Below are positions 38,701 through 51,829 of a stretch of 64,000 nucleotides of DNA, piece by piece. Made by a program: the position numbers and the translations under genes. Each line of letters opens with the position of its first letter. Positions within the stretch are counted from its first letter, which is position 1. The notes beneath the pieces were generated by a model. The model did not search any database. It was not told the DNA's origin and was given only the letters and a program-made list of their open reading frames with translations. Origin of the DNA: Scatophagus argus (lineage: Eukaryota; Chordata; Actinopteri; Scatophagidae); the NCBI RefSeq assembly GCF_020382885.2, contig NC_058504.1:4541019-4605018 (forward strand), read 5' to 3'.

Positions 38701-38763
38701 ACACTGCTGCAAACAGAAATTCATTGACACATTCCGCAGCTACGGCATGTTTCTCTGCATCAC

Positions 38764-38787
38764 TGTTGTTGTTGTTGTTGTTGTTGT
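38764..38787. repeat. (GTT)n microsatellite
   Basis: About eight GTT units just before a CpG-rich stretch (38800-39080). Confidence 0.9.
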
Positions 38788-39784
38788 GAAGACCGTGATC
38801 CTATTTACTCGTGCGGCCACTCCGCCCACGTTGGTCGAGCCGGGGCGCCCCGGGTTACACAACGAGCGCACCCAAAGATACAGGGAGAAAGCGCAGGGGA
38901 CGGAGTTGGACTACGGAGGGACAGCATACCAAGCAACCAATAAGAGTAGGGTGGGTTCATGGATGTCAGCCAATGAGAGAAAAGTCACCTTTCACCTCAA
39001 AACCTGCACTGTGCAACCAGATCCGTCCAGCCGTCGTTTACGGCCCCTGGTCCGTCACATGTGTGCTATGCATACTGACGCTTTCTGCACAACAGTAACA
39101 TTTTGATCTCAGGTTCTCCGCAGAGGCGTACCACCATAATCCACACGAACACACACACACGTCAGCCTCAGCAATGCAAAGCTGGTCGTTAATCTACAAC
39201 GTCTCACAACCACTAGACTTTAACCTGAACCGGGATCGATGCTGCGTTTCACTTCTTGAACTTTGAGCACAGAGTGAGCCAAAAGGTCATTCATACATGG
39301 AAAAATGACAACTCCAAGCGGCACAGAGAGTAACGTTAATAACATCCATAAGAGTTTTCTGAAAACTGGAGACAACGCCGACTGAAAGGACCCACTTTAA
39401 CGTTCAGTACTTTAACCCCCTATTATCAATTAAATGTGAACTTTAAGCTAATACGACTCCGCCGCGTACTGTAGGCTAGATACCAGAGAAAAAAAGTTAA
39501 AATACACCGATTAACACTGCGTAGAGACAACTAAACGTCATGAAAGCGTCACCGGTTCTTCATTCACCCGCATTCATGTTTTGCATTAACAAAATGACTA
39601 ACAGACCATTGAGACCACTGAATGGAGCTCCGCCTGAACATCTTAACCCAGCAAACTACGTTTATTCTTATGCCTCAGTTGTAAATCTTTGTTTAACGTG
39701 TGGAACAACAACTGCTAAACAAATGAGTAACTGCTCCTCCATTAATAAACCAACAAAAAACAACTTGACTGGAGTGCTTCCCAC

Positions 39785-39870
39785 CTGTTAGCAGATCTCC
39801 CCGGCTTCTTGCTCCCTACCACGCGCACCTAACTGTGACGTTAAAAAGTACAACTTCCGGACAAAAGTTT
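39785..39870 (-). promoter_or_regulatory. acsl1: Candidate acsl1 leader exon/promoter
   Basis: On minus, an ETS-type CCGGAAGT (about 39855), a CRE-like ACGTCA and then a G+C-rich stretch precede the donor TAACAG|GTGGGA at 39785. This arrangement resembles a housekeeping vertebrate promoter with a short first exon. Assignment to acsl1, the next gene downstream on that strand, is an inference. Confidence 0.35.
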
Positions 39871-41565
39871 CGAAATAAAATACGTTGTATTTTTGATAAC
39901 TTTCTTAGGACAGAAACTATGCTAGAGCGAAATAGCAAAAGGGTGAAAGTGCATAAAATAATTTATTGGAAAGGTTTGGAAGTCAACTAAAATCCAACTA
40001 TAGTCTTTTGAGATTGGCTTTTGGAGGTGTAACGATTTTAGAACAGTTTTACACTAAATTTTGAAGTGAAAAGTGCCTGATTTCCGGTAACAATATAGCT
40101 GGAAGAGTGCGGAGTACAAAAGCGATAGTACTGATGTGAAAAGCATGTCTGTGCCTTCCAGCTGGCCAAACATTGATAGCTTCATTAATTATGGACTAAG
40201 TTTAATTGAAAAAAAAAATAATTAAAATTAAGCTCTGTGTGAAAACTTTCCATAACCTTAAGAAATCAATGTATGAGTGCAAGATTCAACTTTTGTTGAA
40301 TCAGCAAACTGGGCTCACAATACTCTGCCAGTTATCACTTAGAAAGAGTGCAGTGTACAAGCTAAGAGCAGAGTCTGTCTCTGATGCGGAGTTGCTGAGT
40401 GTCATGTATTTAATCTGCAGTGTCCTGGGCTTTGTGTCCTCCTTTGTACATGTACATGAATTATTTATGACATCTCCACTCTGAAATTTAGAGAATAAAC
40501 TGACTTTCCACTACCACGATGTGTTAAGTCTTTAAGTAATGATTTGCTTTTTCTAAAGGACATCATGCTTCCTCAGTGTGAAGATTCACAGCTTCATCTG
40601 GTACACGCAGTAGCAGCTGTAAAGCTGATCACTGATGTGTACTGTGAATTTATCTCTAATGAACAAAACTTAAGGTCCATCATAAATTATCGTATGTTGT
40701 GTGTAACATAAACAGACTACTCTTTTGATTACTGCCATGTGTTGTAGAATGAGCAATAAACAAACCTTGAAATTCACATCTGAATGTTACATGCTATTTA
40801 TATGTGTGCATTTGAGCTGAGAATCTTTACAAAATTTCGTTATGCTCGCATAATGACAATAAAGACTCTTGAATCTTGAATCATATGACTGTAAAATTAC
40901 TCTCCCTTGCAAAGTAGGTCACAGGATGAACGATACGTCATGACAACTGAAATGGAGGAACTTGAGGCTTTATCTCAATAAATGACGCATAAATACATAA
41001 ACATTTTAAAAGGTAACAACATAAGTTGCGCAAAATGAAAATGATATTAATGTTCCATGAAAAAAACATAATCCATAAATAAAATGTGCACTATTTTCAC
41101 AAACCAGCTACTGTGGAAGACTACAAACTGAACAAGAAGTAGCTGTAAAAAAGAATCACAACTCTTGTGAATCAGCACAAATCAGCTGCCACTAAAACCA
41201 CAGACAGAACTACAAAACATCAGTGTTAAATTGTTGTGATGCTAGCAGTGGATTGATAAGATATGAGGATGCTGTCGTATATCAGAGTATTGTACCTTCT
41301 GAAACATAAAAAAGAAATGTGTTTATCGTCAGTTTCAACTATTTGAAGCCTGCTTCAAAAATGTCCTTGAAGACACTGTGCAGATCAGTCCACTCATTCT
41401 GTAATTTTCACATTCCTCTGTCACTTCCAACACAGATCCATTTGTTCCTTCATTAACATAAGTAATATCCTGTACTTGTCCAAAACACTTTGTAACATAT
41501 TCAACAATATGAAAATGACAAAATGTCTTTATAACCAGTGAAGTATATATATATATGTGTTTCAG
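39871..41565. other. Spacer between acsl1 5' region and st3gal5 3' end
   Basis: AT-rich and no gene recognised. A retroposon-type tail (AATGACAATAAAGACTCTTG) is at about 40852-40883; a related tail is at 28010-28031. The block boundary between the two human synteny groups lies in or near this spacer. Confidence 0.55.
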
Positions 41566-41571
41566 TTTAAT
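41566..41571 (-). terminator. st3gal5: Candidate st3gal5 polyadenylation signal (ATTAAA)
   Basis: TTTAAT on plus is ATTAAA on minus, about 125 bases past the stop codon. No canonical AATAAA was seen nearer. Confidence 0.4.
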
Positions 41572-41692
41572 CTTTCTTCATCTTTCTAATTTCTTTCAGG
41601 CTTTAGGCTTTGGTCTTCTTTTCACTCTCTGTAATTTGTTCTTAAAAATCACTTTATAACACAAAAATGGGAAAGTGCTCAAATATCTCGGG

Positions 41693-44600
41693 TCAGCTAG
41701 GGCAGAAGGAGCAGTGAATCCCTCCTGTCAGGTCAGTGATGGCTCCCTCCCTGACCAGGTTTTGCAGGAGTTCAGTCTCTCTGTCCACATTGTGCGACTT
41801 TTGCTTCAGCATGGCTGTCATGGGCAGGTTGTCATAGTAGTGCAGCGGCGCCTCCGACTGGGAGAGGTTGTAGCCAAAGCCGGCTAGGCTGACCTCATCA
41901 CACAGCAGACTAGCTAAATCCAGTGCAGAGACACCTATGGTTGGCACATTCTGCAGAAAAAAGACCAAATACTATTACCAAGGAGAAAAACATTATTATC
42001 ATCATTCTTCATTAGCTGTTAGTTTCCCCCCCAACACACACACACACACTTGACTCCCATTTGTGTGATTACTGCAAATCCGGTACAAAAGGTACAAATA
42101 CAGTGAAGGCCATATTTTCATACTTATATACCGTACATGTAATTAGAAACTACCTAAATAACACAATACCCTTCCAGTAAACAGATAATTTATCATAGAT
42201 CACTTGAGTTGTATAAAACCACTGTACAGTATGCTGTACATTGTTGGCTTTTCTGTATGTGAACAATAGTTCTCTTTGTTTAATCCTATCTTTGTTAGGC
42301 TTTGTTGTCCTTGCTTTTTATTGGATGTCAATATTATGTCCATTCCTACATGTCGGTACTCTGAGTCAAATTCTTTAAATGTGTATACACATTTGGCCAA
42401 TAAAACCAACAAAGCTGAGTGTCAATAGTCCAGATCCTTTACAATAATAATTTTGTATGCACTACATTGAAAGACTGTTCCGACAACATTTGTAACAATT
42501 TATACATTAATATAGAACATAGCATTATTATACATACAGTATATATTGAGGGAAAAACTGGACAAATTTAGAAAAAGACAACAGACAATGTATGAACACA
42601 GGGTTGCTCTATAAAACTATGGAAGTCATTCTCATTGAATATAATGAACCCCAAGAGACAAATATTCTGTACCGAAGAGACAACGATGATCTTAATATCA
42701 TTAGTCTCATTTATTAATGGTTCCCCTGAGGTTTGCCTTTAAATTTTCAGTTTGGTTAAAGATACAGTGATGTTGGGAAGATTATTGATGAAACTGATAA
42801 TTATCACAATGACTACAAATGGTTATGCTGGTGTGACAACTGTCAGTTTTGCATTATCCAAAACAAACACAAGGGGGAGCCTCTCAAACACAGCAAACTG
42901 CAAACTGTGGCCACAGCTCAGCTGGAGAGTTTATAACGTCTGTATTATATTTTTAATACAGTACAGCAGGAAATGACACCAGCCCTATATAAACCAGCGT
43001 GAGCTCGAGTCATGTTTTCAGCTATCACTTTCACAACCAACAAGTACAAGCGGAGACTGCAGTTCTAATGTTAAGCTGGAAGCAGCTGAAGTGAATTCAA
43101 GTACAGCACAGTTAAAGTAATTTTCCAAATACTGAACATTGATGAATTTTTTTAAATTTAATTTGAAGAAAATCTTAATTTTTATTAGCAGGTTGCAGGT
43201 GTTTGCAGTATTAACATAATTTTTTCATGACAGGATCATAGTTTGTTCATTACACCACACTGTTTAATGAAAAGAAAGAAGCATTTGTGTGTGCGCGCGT
43301 GTGTGTGTTTACCTCCCACTACACATACCATGCCAAAACAAACCATATCATGACTGAACTGTGATTTAATTTCTGGTACAGGAAGTGTCTATTACCTGGT
43401 CAGTGCCCCACAGGCATCTTCTGGGTAGAGGGTATTTCAGTAGCTCTAATGCAGTCTCTCTGATGACATGCGGGTTCAGTATTCTGAACCTGTGGGGCTC
43501 TAGAGGAATTTTATCTGGAACCTTCTGCCAGAAGAAGAGCCAGTCCCACAGAGGCTGAAACACAAACCACATGCGTCCTGACTATGATCCTTGAAGACAC
43601 TAGCTTCCCAAAACTGCAGATCAGCTTTTGAATCTTGAGTAGATAAAGATGTTCTGTCTTGGCATCAAGATTAAAAACAACAGGAAGAACAAGTGAAGAT
43701 AAAAGAGGAGGGACTGACATTCACGGTGCTACTCAGCAGTTATGCACACAATCAGCCACAGAATCATCTAAGAGTAAATCAAGGATAACGAGAATGTGGC
43801 AACCTCTGTTTAAATTACATGCAAAGCAGGATGGGACGTATTTAAGGTAAACTGAAGGGAGGTTGTGAGTGAGGTTTCAGGTTCAGCTTTGTTTTCACAG
43901 TTACCGTCATAACTCTGTGATACATGATACATGCACAGAACACAGTTAGCAGTTATCAGTTATTTTATGTCTTGAAAGTTACAAGACATAACATAAAACA
44001 TAACTACCAAGAAGTTCCAAACACTACTACTACTACTACTACAAAGACTACTTCCAAGTTGGAAACAGTCTGTATTTTGAGACACATTTATATGATTCCA
44101 GTGATTTTCTTGTTCTGCCATTTGCTAAATTTTTAAATTACAAATGTTGGCTCATGTCACTTGATCTGCTCTCAATTCAAGTATTTCTATCAATGCCATG
44201 TGTTCACTACTCAAATCAGAAACATTCAAAACCTAATAATGCAGTAATGATACAACAAATTAATATGCATTCAAATACTGATATCAAACTCTTCCTATAC
44301 ACAATAAAAGTTGTATATTTCAGGTATTCAGAAGTCATGGTTAAATAAACTGCATCACAGTTGGATCTCGCGCACCTCTGGTAAAACTCTTATCTAAACA
44401 ATACAGCGCAGACAGACAGCGCCACACACACACACACATGCCACTACTCACCACAGTGAGCTTCTTGACCATAGCAAAGGTCCAGCTGAGGTCTACTCCT
44501 TTATACATCACAGCTACAAACAGCGTGTGTGGGTCTGTGTCGATCCAGTGGAGCGGCGTGCCCTCCGGGTAACTCATCCTGATGCTTGTCCAATTTCCAA

Positions 44601-47600
44601 CGTCAACACTGAACTCTCCCAGAGGACCACTATTCAGTCTGGGGAATGGAGAGACACGGAGAGTCAGTGATGCAATGCAAATTATCGAGTCACACATCTC
44701 TGTGGGTTATCTGCAGTGGGAAAGGTTTGTGACGTCACATCTTCACTCAAACTTCTGATCAAACTTTTTTTTGTCACGGCGGTTTTTGTTAACTAAACAC
44801 ATAATCTACACTGATCTGGTCAATATGCAGCACCACCACCAAAAGCAACACTGCAAAGTATCATTATGGGTACACGTGAATGATACAGTCATTTCGTCAC
44901 ATTTGTGTTTCCCACCTGATAATAGTGTCGAAACGGTCGATCAGTGAGCCCAGCTCCAGGCCTCTGAGGATGCCTCCGTTTCCAACGACCACACAGCGCC
45001 GGCATTTGTCTGATGAGTGTGCCAGCTGGGGAGCAGAGTCGGAGTCCGGCAGCTTTGAAGGAAAATTCACATATACAAACATCAGGTTTTTTGCCCTGAA
45101 GAGAACTTACAAGAACATCAAAGACACACCCCCCGAACAAAGCAGATTCATTATCAATGTTTAATTGTTTGTTATTAATTTGTTATTATTTACACCTTAA
45201 GGTAATCTAACTACATTAGCCTGAACTACAGGTACAACTCTTTTCTCAGTCTGTCAACAGCAGACTCGATATTGTAATTTTATTCATGTCCAAAACAGCT
45301 TTTACTTTGCTTGGCTTTAGACCTGATTCATTTTGATTTGGTTTCCAAGCGGTGGTTCCATCCACCTGTCTTTTTGCACATGCATATTAACGTCCCTTTC
45401 CCATGATGCTGTAAAATACTTCTATCATCACCATTGAATTTTACTAACAGTTAACTTACAGCAGGTAGTCGATTACCTTGGCTGTGTGCAGGTGTGGTTA
45501 TGAATCATTACTTTGCAAACAGAACTTTTGTTTCAAATGTCAAGCCCAGTCCAAACTTAAATACATTTAGTTTTACAACATTTGTACTTTAAAGGCAATT
45601 TCTTGTCTACCTGTAGTGAGTTAAGAAAGAAAAAAACAAGACTGGAAGACTGAATCAAGACCTCATCCTGCCCTCTGCTTTACCCAGGACGTTAGTTGTA
45701 ACGGGGCTATAACAGTCAGTTCACCAGGTCATTGCTTGGTCACCACAACACTACACAACTAAAACTACAGACTAACTACATCAAGTATAAAGTAAAAGTA
45801 TAACATTATGTCATTGTTACTACAAGCATACAAAATTTCCATCACAGTACTGTCATGATATACCACATTTTCCAATCTTCATTTTGGGCTCATAATAAAA
45901 GTAATACAATTCCCCACATCCTGCTCTGTCGGTCCTGTCGGTCCAGGTTGGTTTGTACATTCTTTGTGAGAGAAGTGAGCCTAATTGGGCTAAATTTACA
46001 TTAAGAATATACCAACATTCTTTGATCTGAGAGGCCTCTAACCTGCTAAGCTTCATTCTGGATCAGTTTCCATAACAAAGGGATGTTTAAGGGCAACATA
46101 CAGGACTTAAATGTTTAAACTGGTTTTACTTCTACTGACATCACACACCTGAATTCCGAGCACATGCTCTGCCTTCAGGTATGCGATGTCATCAAACTAT
46201 ACTCAGTCAATCACTGTAATGTTTTCACTGTAAACAAGTTCCTGCTAACATAATTAAAAAAACACTAAAAGACAGGTTTAGTAAGCCATCAAAGACATTA
46301 AGCCACTTGAGTGTGATTAAAAAAAACAAACTGTTCATGTAGCTGTTATGATGATAATGCAATATATCCATGACTGTAGCAAAAACAGCATTTACCAATA
46401 ACTCAAATTTGTATGGGATTAAAAATACTTAAATAATTCCATCTCAAATTCGATCACGGTTTATTCCCACTTGTGTCACCACGCCGAGAAACAGCTCAAT
46501 GTGAAAACGTAGACACCACTAATACATTTGGCACCTTATAAGGCTAAACGTATGAATGATGATTTTCCTCTGTCATGGACATGTGACCAGAGGGGTTCCA
46601 TTCAAGCTGTTCTCAGTATTTCTCCTGATCCATGTTTTGCGGCGAAGTTTGAATCAGTTCGTACCAAAAGAGAAACCTGCAGCCCTCTGTGGCATGACAG
46701 CTCCACAAGTCCACAATCGCTTAATGGTGGTTAACAAACACAGATACAGACATATAAATACAATCTGCATGATCATATTTAGATTAGATATGTAACTGTG
46801 AGAAAACTGAGGATATGTTCAATGCAAGATTAGTCATTCTGTAGATTAATAACTACAGTAAATTTCACCTGCTAAGATTTTAGCAATACCCGTAATGTGA
46901 ATCCTGTCAAAAATAAGATGAATGTTTGGATGATATCATTGAATTTGGAGTAGAAAATGAATCGTTTGTCAGACGGCAAGTCTTTCACACACTGAACAGT
47001 CGTACCAACTGCTGTGGTTTACCTTTGCTGTATCTGCATGTCATGTGCAGCAAAGGCAGATTTCAAAGTAGGTTAGGCTTATTACATGACGTGCAAAGCT
47101 TATGTGTGTTTTGGCATTTCCATCCATTGCACTGGAAACCCCATTAGTTGTTACTCTTGGGCCCATCTTCAAACAACATACCCATAAAATTCAACATTAT
47201 ACTTATACTTAATAAAGTAAAAAATAAAATGGCCGGGAACATACAAGGAGCAATTAAAGTAGCACAGCTATACTATAGATAGAAGCAAAAAAATGAAAAG
47301 CAGAAAAAAGGTGTGTTATTCACCTGTTTCAGTAGGTCCTCTACTTTGCCCTGAAGACCTTGGAACCCAAATGGTGGTGGATACAGGAAGAGGTCATCAC
47401 GGAGCGGCACGTCTTTCCATAGGAAGGGCTGCGTCCCACGACTGGACACAGGAAGTCGAGTTAACAAGCTCTGCCTGGTTCGGCCGGGATGACACGGACC
47501 CTCCAGAACTCTTTGCACATGCTCATGCACCTGCTGCAAGTAGAACACGTCATGAGAACAAGATGTCAGCTCCAGTCAGTGACATTATAATGACAGTGTG

Positions 47601-50600
47601 ACGAACAGTGTCAAACTCTCTGCTGTTTCAATGCAGCAGACCTTCATGTTATGATGTAGAGATATCATTTAAGTTCACAGACATGTGGAGCTAGCCTTAA
47701 TCAACTGTGATCCATGGTGTTCTGCTTCATTGTACCAGTGGAGAAATGGGCGGTTAGTATATAAATACTGGAAGTGACTGACCTTTGGGTGCAGAGCAGC
47801 AGACAGCCTGTTGCTGCAGCTCTCCTTCACTGTTTAATTTCTCTATACTCCTTGTCATTTATTATTTCTTCTGACTTGTCAGTTACAGCTCACCTTATCA
47901 CATCTTATCTAACTGAGGGTTTTAACATGACTGTCACAAACAACAGCTGTGCACGGGCCATGTTAACATTGCAGCTTGTTTCACACCGTAGGGGAGGGCT
48001 GTGGATTTTAGATGCAAGAGATCTTTTAGTCTTAAATAAAATTAGCAGTGGCCTTCCCCTGATGGACTGATGTTTAACATGTTCACCATCTTACTTTGGA
48101 TTGTTAGCACTTTCACTTTTGATAAATTACTAAATGCAGCAACCAAGTGAGGATGAGGGGAAAGTCATTAATTTTGCAGGCATTCGGTCATTTGACAAAT
48201 TAAAATTGGTGACTGTCAGGGAGTCACTAAAATGTCAACTTTACCTCGAAATACTGAATACTTTCAGTGTACAGTAAACATGAAAGCTTGAACGCTCTGC
48301 TTCAGCTTAGTCTCACCTTTTTATGTGCTGGGTTGATGTGCAAAGCCAGATGTTTTGTCTCCTTGCCAGTAAGCTGTAGAAAGACCACAACCAAAACCGA
48401 CACACCTAAAACCACACACAGCACCAACACACGCCTGAAGGCACACACACACATTAAGATGGAGGGTGGGAGAGGAGGGACAAAAGTTTCTGTCAGGAGG
48501 AAGAACTGCTGCGCTCACATGACAAAAACTGCAGTAGAGCAGGATGTGAGTTGACTCAAACAAAGGGGATTTTGAACACCAACAGTGAAACTCATTTTTG
48601 CTGGACCTCCAATCCACAACATATTAAAAGTCAAACAGCCATTTTACTCTCTACAGTGTGACGCTCACATTATAGGTACTGACTCAGCTTCAAGAGGAAA
48701 TGCTTAAACGGATGCGACAGTGAAAAGAAGCAGCACAACAAATCTGTACACTGCAAACACCTCAACTGACTGATACTCCTCTGGCCTCTCAGATTTAGCA
48801 GAAGCACAGAGAGGGTCTGACAAAATGGCAAAAAGCAGACTTGTTGACTATCCTAAATTAACTTAGTTTTGGAGCACTTCGGGGAGTATCAGACAGGTGT
48901 TTAATGTTTTTTTGGTCATTTTATGCAATGTTATCAATTTCACTCTGTTTCTCATATTTCATCCTTCTGAATTGCTGCCTAACATTTTAGTGCCCCTGAG
49001 CTGCAGAAGCACCTGCAGCACACTTATCTTAATTCCACATCACCATTCAAAGGCATGTTATTCATTCAGCTTTGGCTCTGTGCTCGTCTTTCTGGTTTTC
49101 CAGAACCGCAACTCCACCTTGAAGATACTACCTGACTTCTAACTAAATCACACAGAACTGATTTCAGAATCTTTCATGCAGCAAAGTCACTTAAAAGATA
49201 CTTAGCAGGTGAAGATACAAATACAGCATTGCAGAAAGTGAAAGAGAAAAGCTTCTTGTACTCTCTACCCTGCTTGTACAATGCTTTAACTCTGCGCAAA
49301 AATAAAGGTTAAGAAGTGGATTGTATTTCGGAGGCTGGTTGCAGATTTTTCTTACTCATAAATCAACAACATTTGTTTAGAAATCCCAGAGTTTGCTTAG
49401 AAAATTTTGTACGCCTTCTCAAGTGCAAAGTTTATAAATGTGAGGAAATCCAGATGGACAAGACTCTGCCAGGTGCTCCTCAACACACCTTCAAACTGCA
49501 GCGGAAAATATCCAAACTCAAGATCATTGTGACTGATATGTTTCAACATTGTCTCTAACTGAGCCTGCTACCTGACAACGAACGGAAAGAAGGCCTGCAA
49601 GTAATATATTTTTGTGTTTCCTTTTCTTTCTCTCTCTGTATCTCTCTGCAGGTCTCTCTAAATCCAGATCTACATGTTGAACTGCATCCGGCTCTCTGAC
49701 AAACCCAGTTTCTACTGTCAACATCTGCCTGTCGTTCTTCTATGTAGTGCTATTATAACTAACTCAAACATACATATCAGCTAAAAAACAAGTACATACA
49801 ATACACAGTCTTCAGAATTCCAATTATAACAACCTGTCATGTTTATCCTTTGTAATTTATGATGTTTATTACATGTATGTTTCTCTCTCTCTCTCTTTCA
49901 TCCTCTCTGTCTTGTCTAACTCTTCTTTCCCTTCCTTCACCCAGCCGAATATCAGCAGGATGGTTCTCCCTTGTGAGCCGGGTCCTGCTCAAGGTTTCTT
50001 CCTGTTAAAGGGGAGTTTTTCTTTATCATTGTCTGCTTGCTCAGGGTTTCAGGCTCTGGGTTTCTGTAAAGCATCTAGAGACAATTTTGACTGTATAAGG
50101 TGCTAAATAAATAAACAAATTGAAATGCATTGAAGTAATGCACAATACACTTACAGCATTGTGGCTGGAATGTGGACAGCGCCATGAAATCCTCAAACCC
50201 AAATGGAATTTTAGTACTGAATGTGCATAATTGTTCAAAGTCTATATTCTCAGCTACATCCTCAGTCTGCAACTGTTCAAGTCACTTGGCCTCCTCAGTC
50301 AAATGTTACTATATGCACAGCATGGAAGCCATATAATTACCTGCTGTTAGTCAGCAGAAATCCTGAGAGTAAATATTTAGTTTGTTGGGAACAAGCTTGC
50401 GGCTGCTTTCCATGAGAGTCCCATAACCATTGTCATCTAGCATTTTCAGTGTAACCTAATCAGAAAAGCATCTGCAGCAGACTTATCTTCACTCCACATC
50501 ACCATTCACATGTATATTACTCATTAAACCTCTGCTCTGCACTCGTCCTTCTGGTTTACTCTGAATCTTGGAGAAAAACTACCTGACTTCTAACTAAACC

Positions 50601-51191
50601 AGGCAAAACCAATTACATATTTCTTTGAGGCACGAAACCTATAAGATATAAGACTAGAGCATTTCAGAAAGCGAAGGAGAAAAGCACTGACGACCTTCTT
50701 TGTGTTTTAACTCCACCCAAAAATAAAGGCTGTCTGGTTAAAAAGGGGACTGTATTTTGGAGGTCAGTTACAGGTTTTTTATTATATGGGAGAATTATTA
50801 ATGAAACGACAAGAGAGCAAATAAAAAAATGAATCACTTGCACAACAGATACAAAGATAACATCAGCTGTTCGTTTATGCTAAAACTGGTTGCCTGTAGT
50901 GATGCTGTCTACAGGAATAAATGGCAGCTTTTGCCAGTTAATATCCCTGCAGTGATGTCTAACTTAACTGAGCATTAGATCCAGATTTGGAAAGCATTGT
51001 GTGTGTGTTTTTAAGATGTTTAAATTGCATTTAAAAATGAAATGCAAGTAAATGTGAATGCCATCCCATTGTGCGATGCCGTTCCCAGCTGTGTCTCTCT
51101 AACTACCGCATTTCAAGGAGAACAGTAGGAGTCTTTGTGCTGTGTTACGTGAACATCACCTGTTTGCTACCCAGCGTTTAGGGCGCTTCAT
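41693..51191 (-). CDS. st3gal5: Lactosylceramide alpha-2,3-sialyltransferase (GM3 synthase)
   Basis: Golgi type II membrane enzyme that transfers sialic acid from CMP-Neu5Ac to lactosylceramide, the first step to most gangliosides. Coding exons: 51160-51191, 48317-48434, 47324-47533 (or 47530), 44916-45052, 44452-44638, 43396-43554, 41693-41950. They total 1101 bp, 366 aa. MKRPKRWVANRR precedes a signal anchor (about residues 13-32), matching the human M-RRPSLLLK isoform start. YPPPFGF lies in the stem. Sialylmotif L runs CRRCVVVGNGGIL...LGSLIDRFDTIIRLNS, RMSYPEGTPL follows, motif S includes NVPTIGV...LCDEVSLAGFGY, and motif VS is HNVDRE. ST3GAL5 fits better than ST3GAL3/4/6 because of NVPTIGV, RMSYPEG and the adjacency to polr1a seen in human 2p11. 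The 5' intron (about 48.4-51.2 kb) is repeat-rich. Confidence 0.93.
48988..49355. repeat. Diverged direct repeat, copy 1
   Basis: In the st3gal5 intron. Blocks such as CTTATCTTAATTCCACATCA, TACTACCTGACTTCTAACTAAA, AAAAATAAAGG and GTATTTCGGAGG recur in the same order and orientation at 50440-50790. The two copies are clearly related but diverged. Confidence 0.7.
49600..50125 (+). repeat. Dispersed teleost repeat between the direct repeats
   Basis: It contains a CT-rich stretch, then GTCCTGCTCAAGGTTTCTTC, TTAAAGGGGAGTTTTTC and the ending AGGTGCTAAATAAATAAA. This sequence is recognisable as a high-copy fish repeat with a retroposon-like tail. Confidence 0.6.
50440..50790. repeat. Diverged direct repeat, copy 2
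   Basis: Partner of 48988-49355, same orientation, about 1.45 kb away. It has no recognised coding content. Confidence 0.7.
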
Positions 51192-51829
51192 GTTGCTCTC
51201 ATTCACACTGGATTCTGGGAACTGCTCTGGTTTCTCTGCTGATGCCTGAAGCCCCCTGGCTCTCAGGGATTGTGTCCTGAATGCACCACGACAGAGTAGA
51301 TAGATACAGTTGATTAGCCACATCAGTGAAATATGCAAGACAACAGCAGCAATTAACCTATTTTTTATGTCAGTAAGATCAGAGACGGCATACAACAACT
51401 GAAATGCAGTTATGCCTCAGAAGTGCAATTTTAAATGAAGACATATACAAACTGGTGTTAATATAATAACATTTATCTATTGAGCAACTTTAGAGCACAA
51501 AGTTTGTTCAGGACTGTACTGTAAAACATTGTGATCATAATGTAGTGTTGTTATAGCTAATGGCTGCACATCACCGTAAGAGTCGACCAATATTCTTCTA
51601 TTCTAAGTATAAAAAATAAGTAGTAGTACTCATTGTGTTGAATGGCTCCTTTTATATCATTTTTTATACTGATGCATTCACAAGCAATTTCAATGTCATA
51701 GCGGTGCAGGAGCTCACTGTAACTGCTTGATGTGTAAGCTTTACGTATTGGATTCGTCTAATCATACGCGTTTTAAGTAAAGTCTTGATGTTTCCCGTAC
51801 AGTGAAAAATCAGACAGAATTTAACTTAC

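Noticed and set aside
38747-39106. 119-aa and 95-aa plus-strand frames in CpG-rich DNA
   Set aside because: No recognised domain and no supporting exon structure. Probably composition-driven near a possible promoter.
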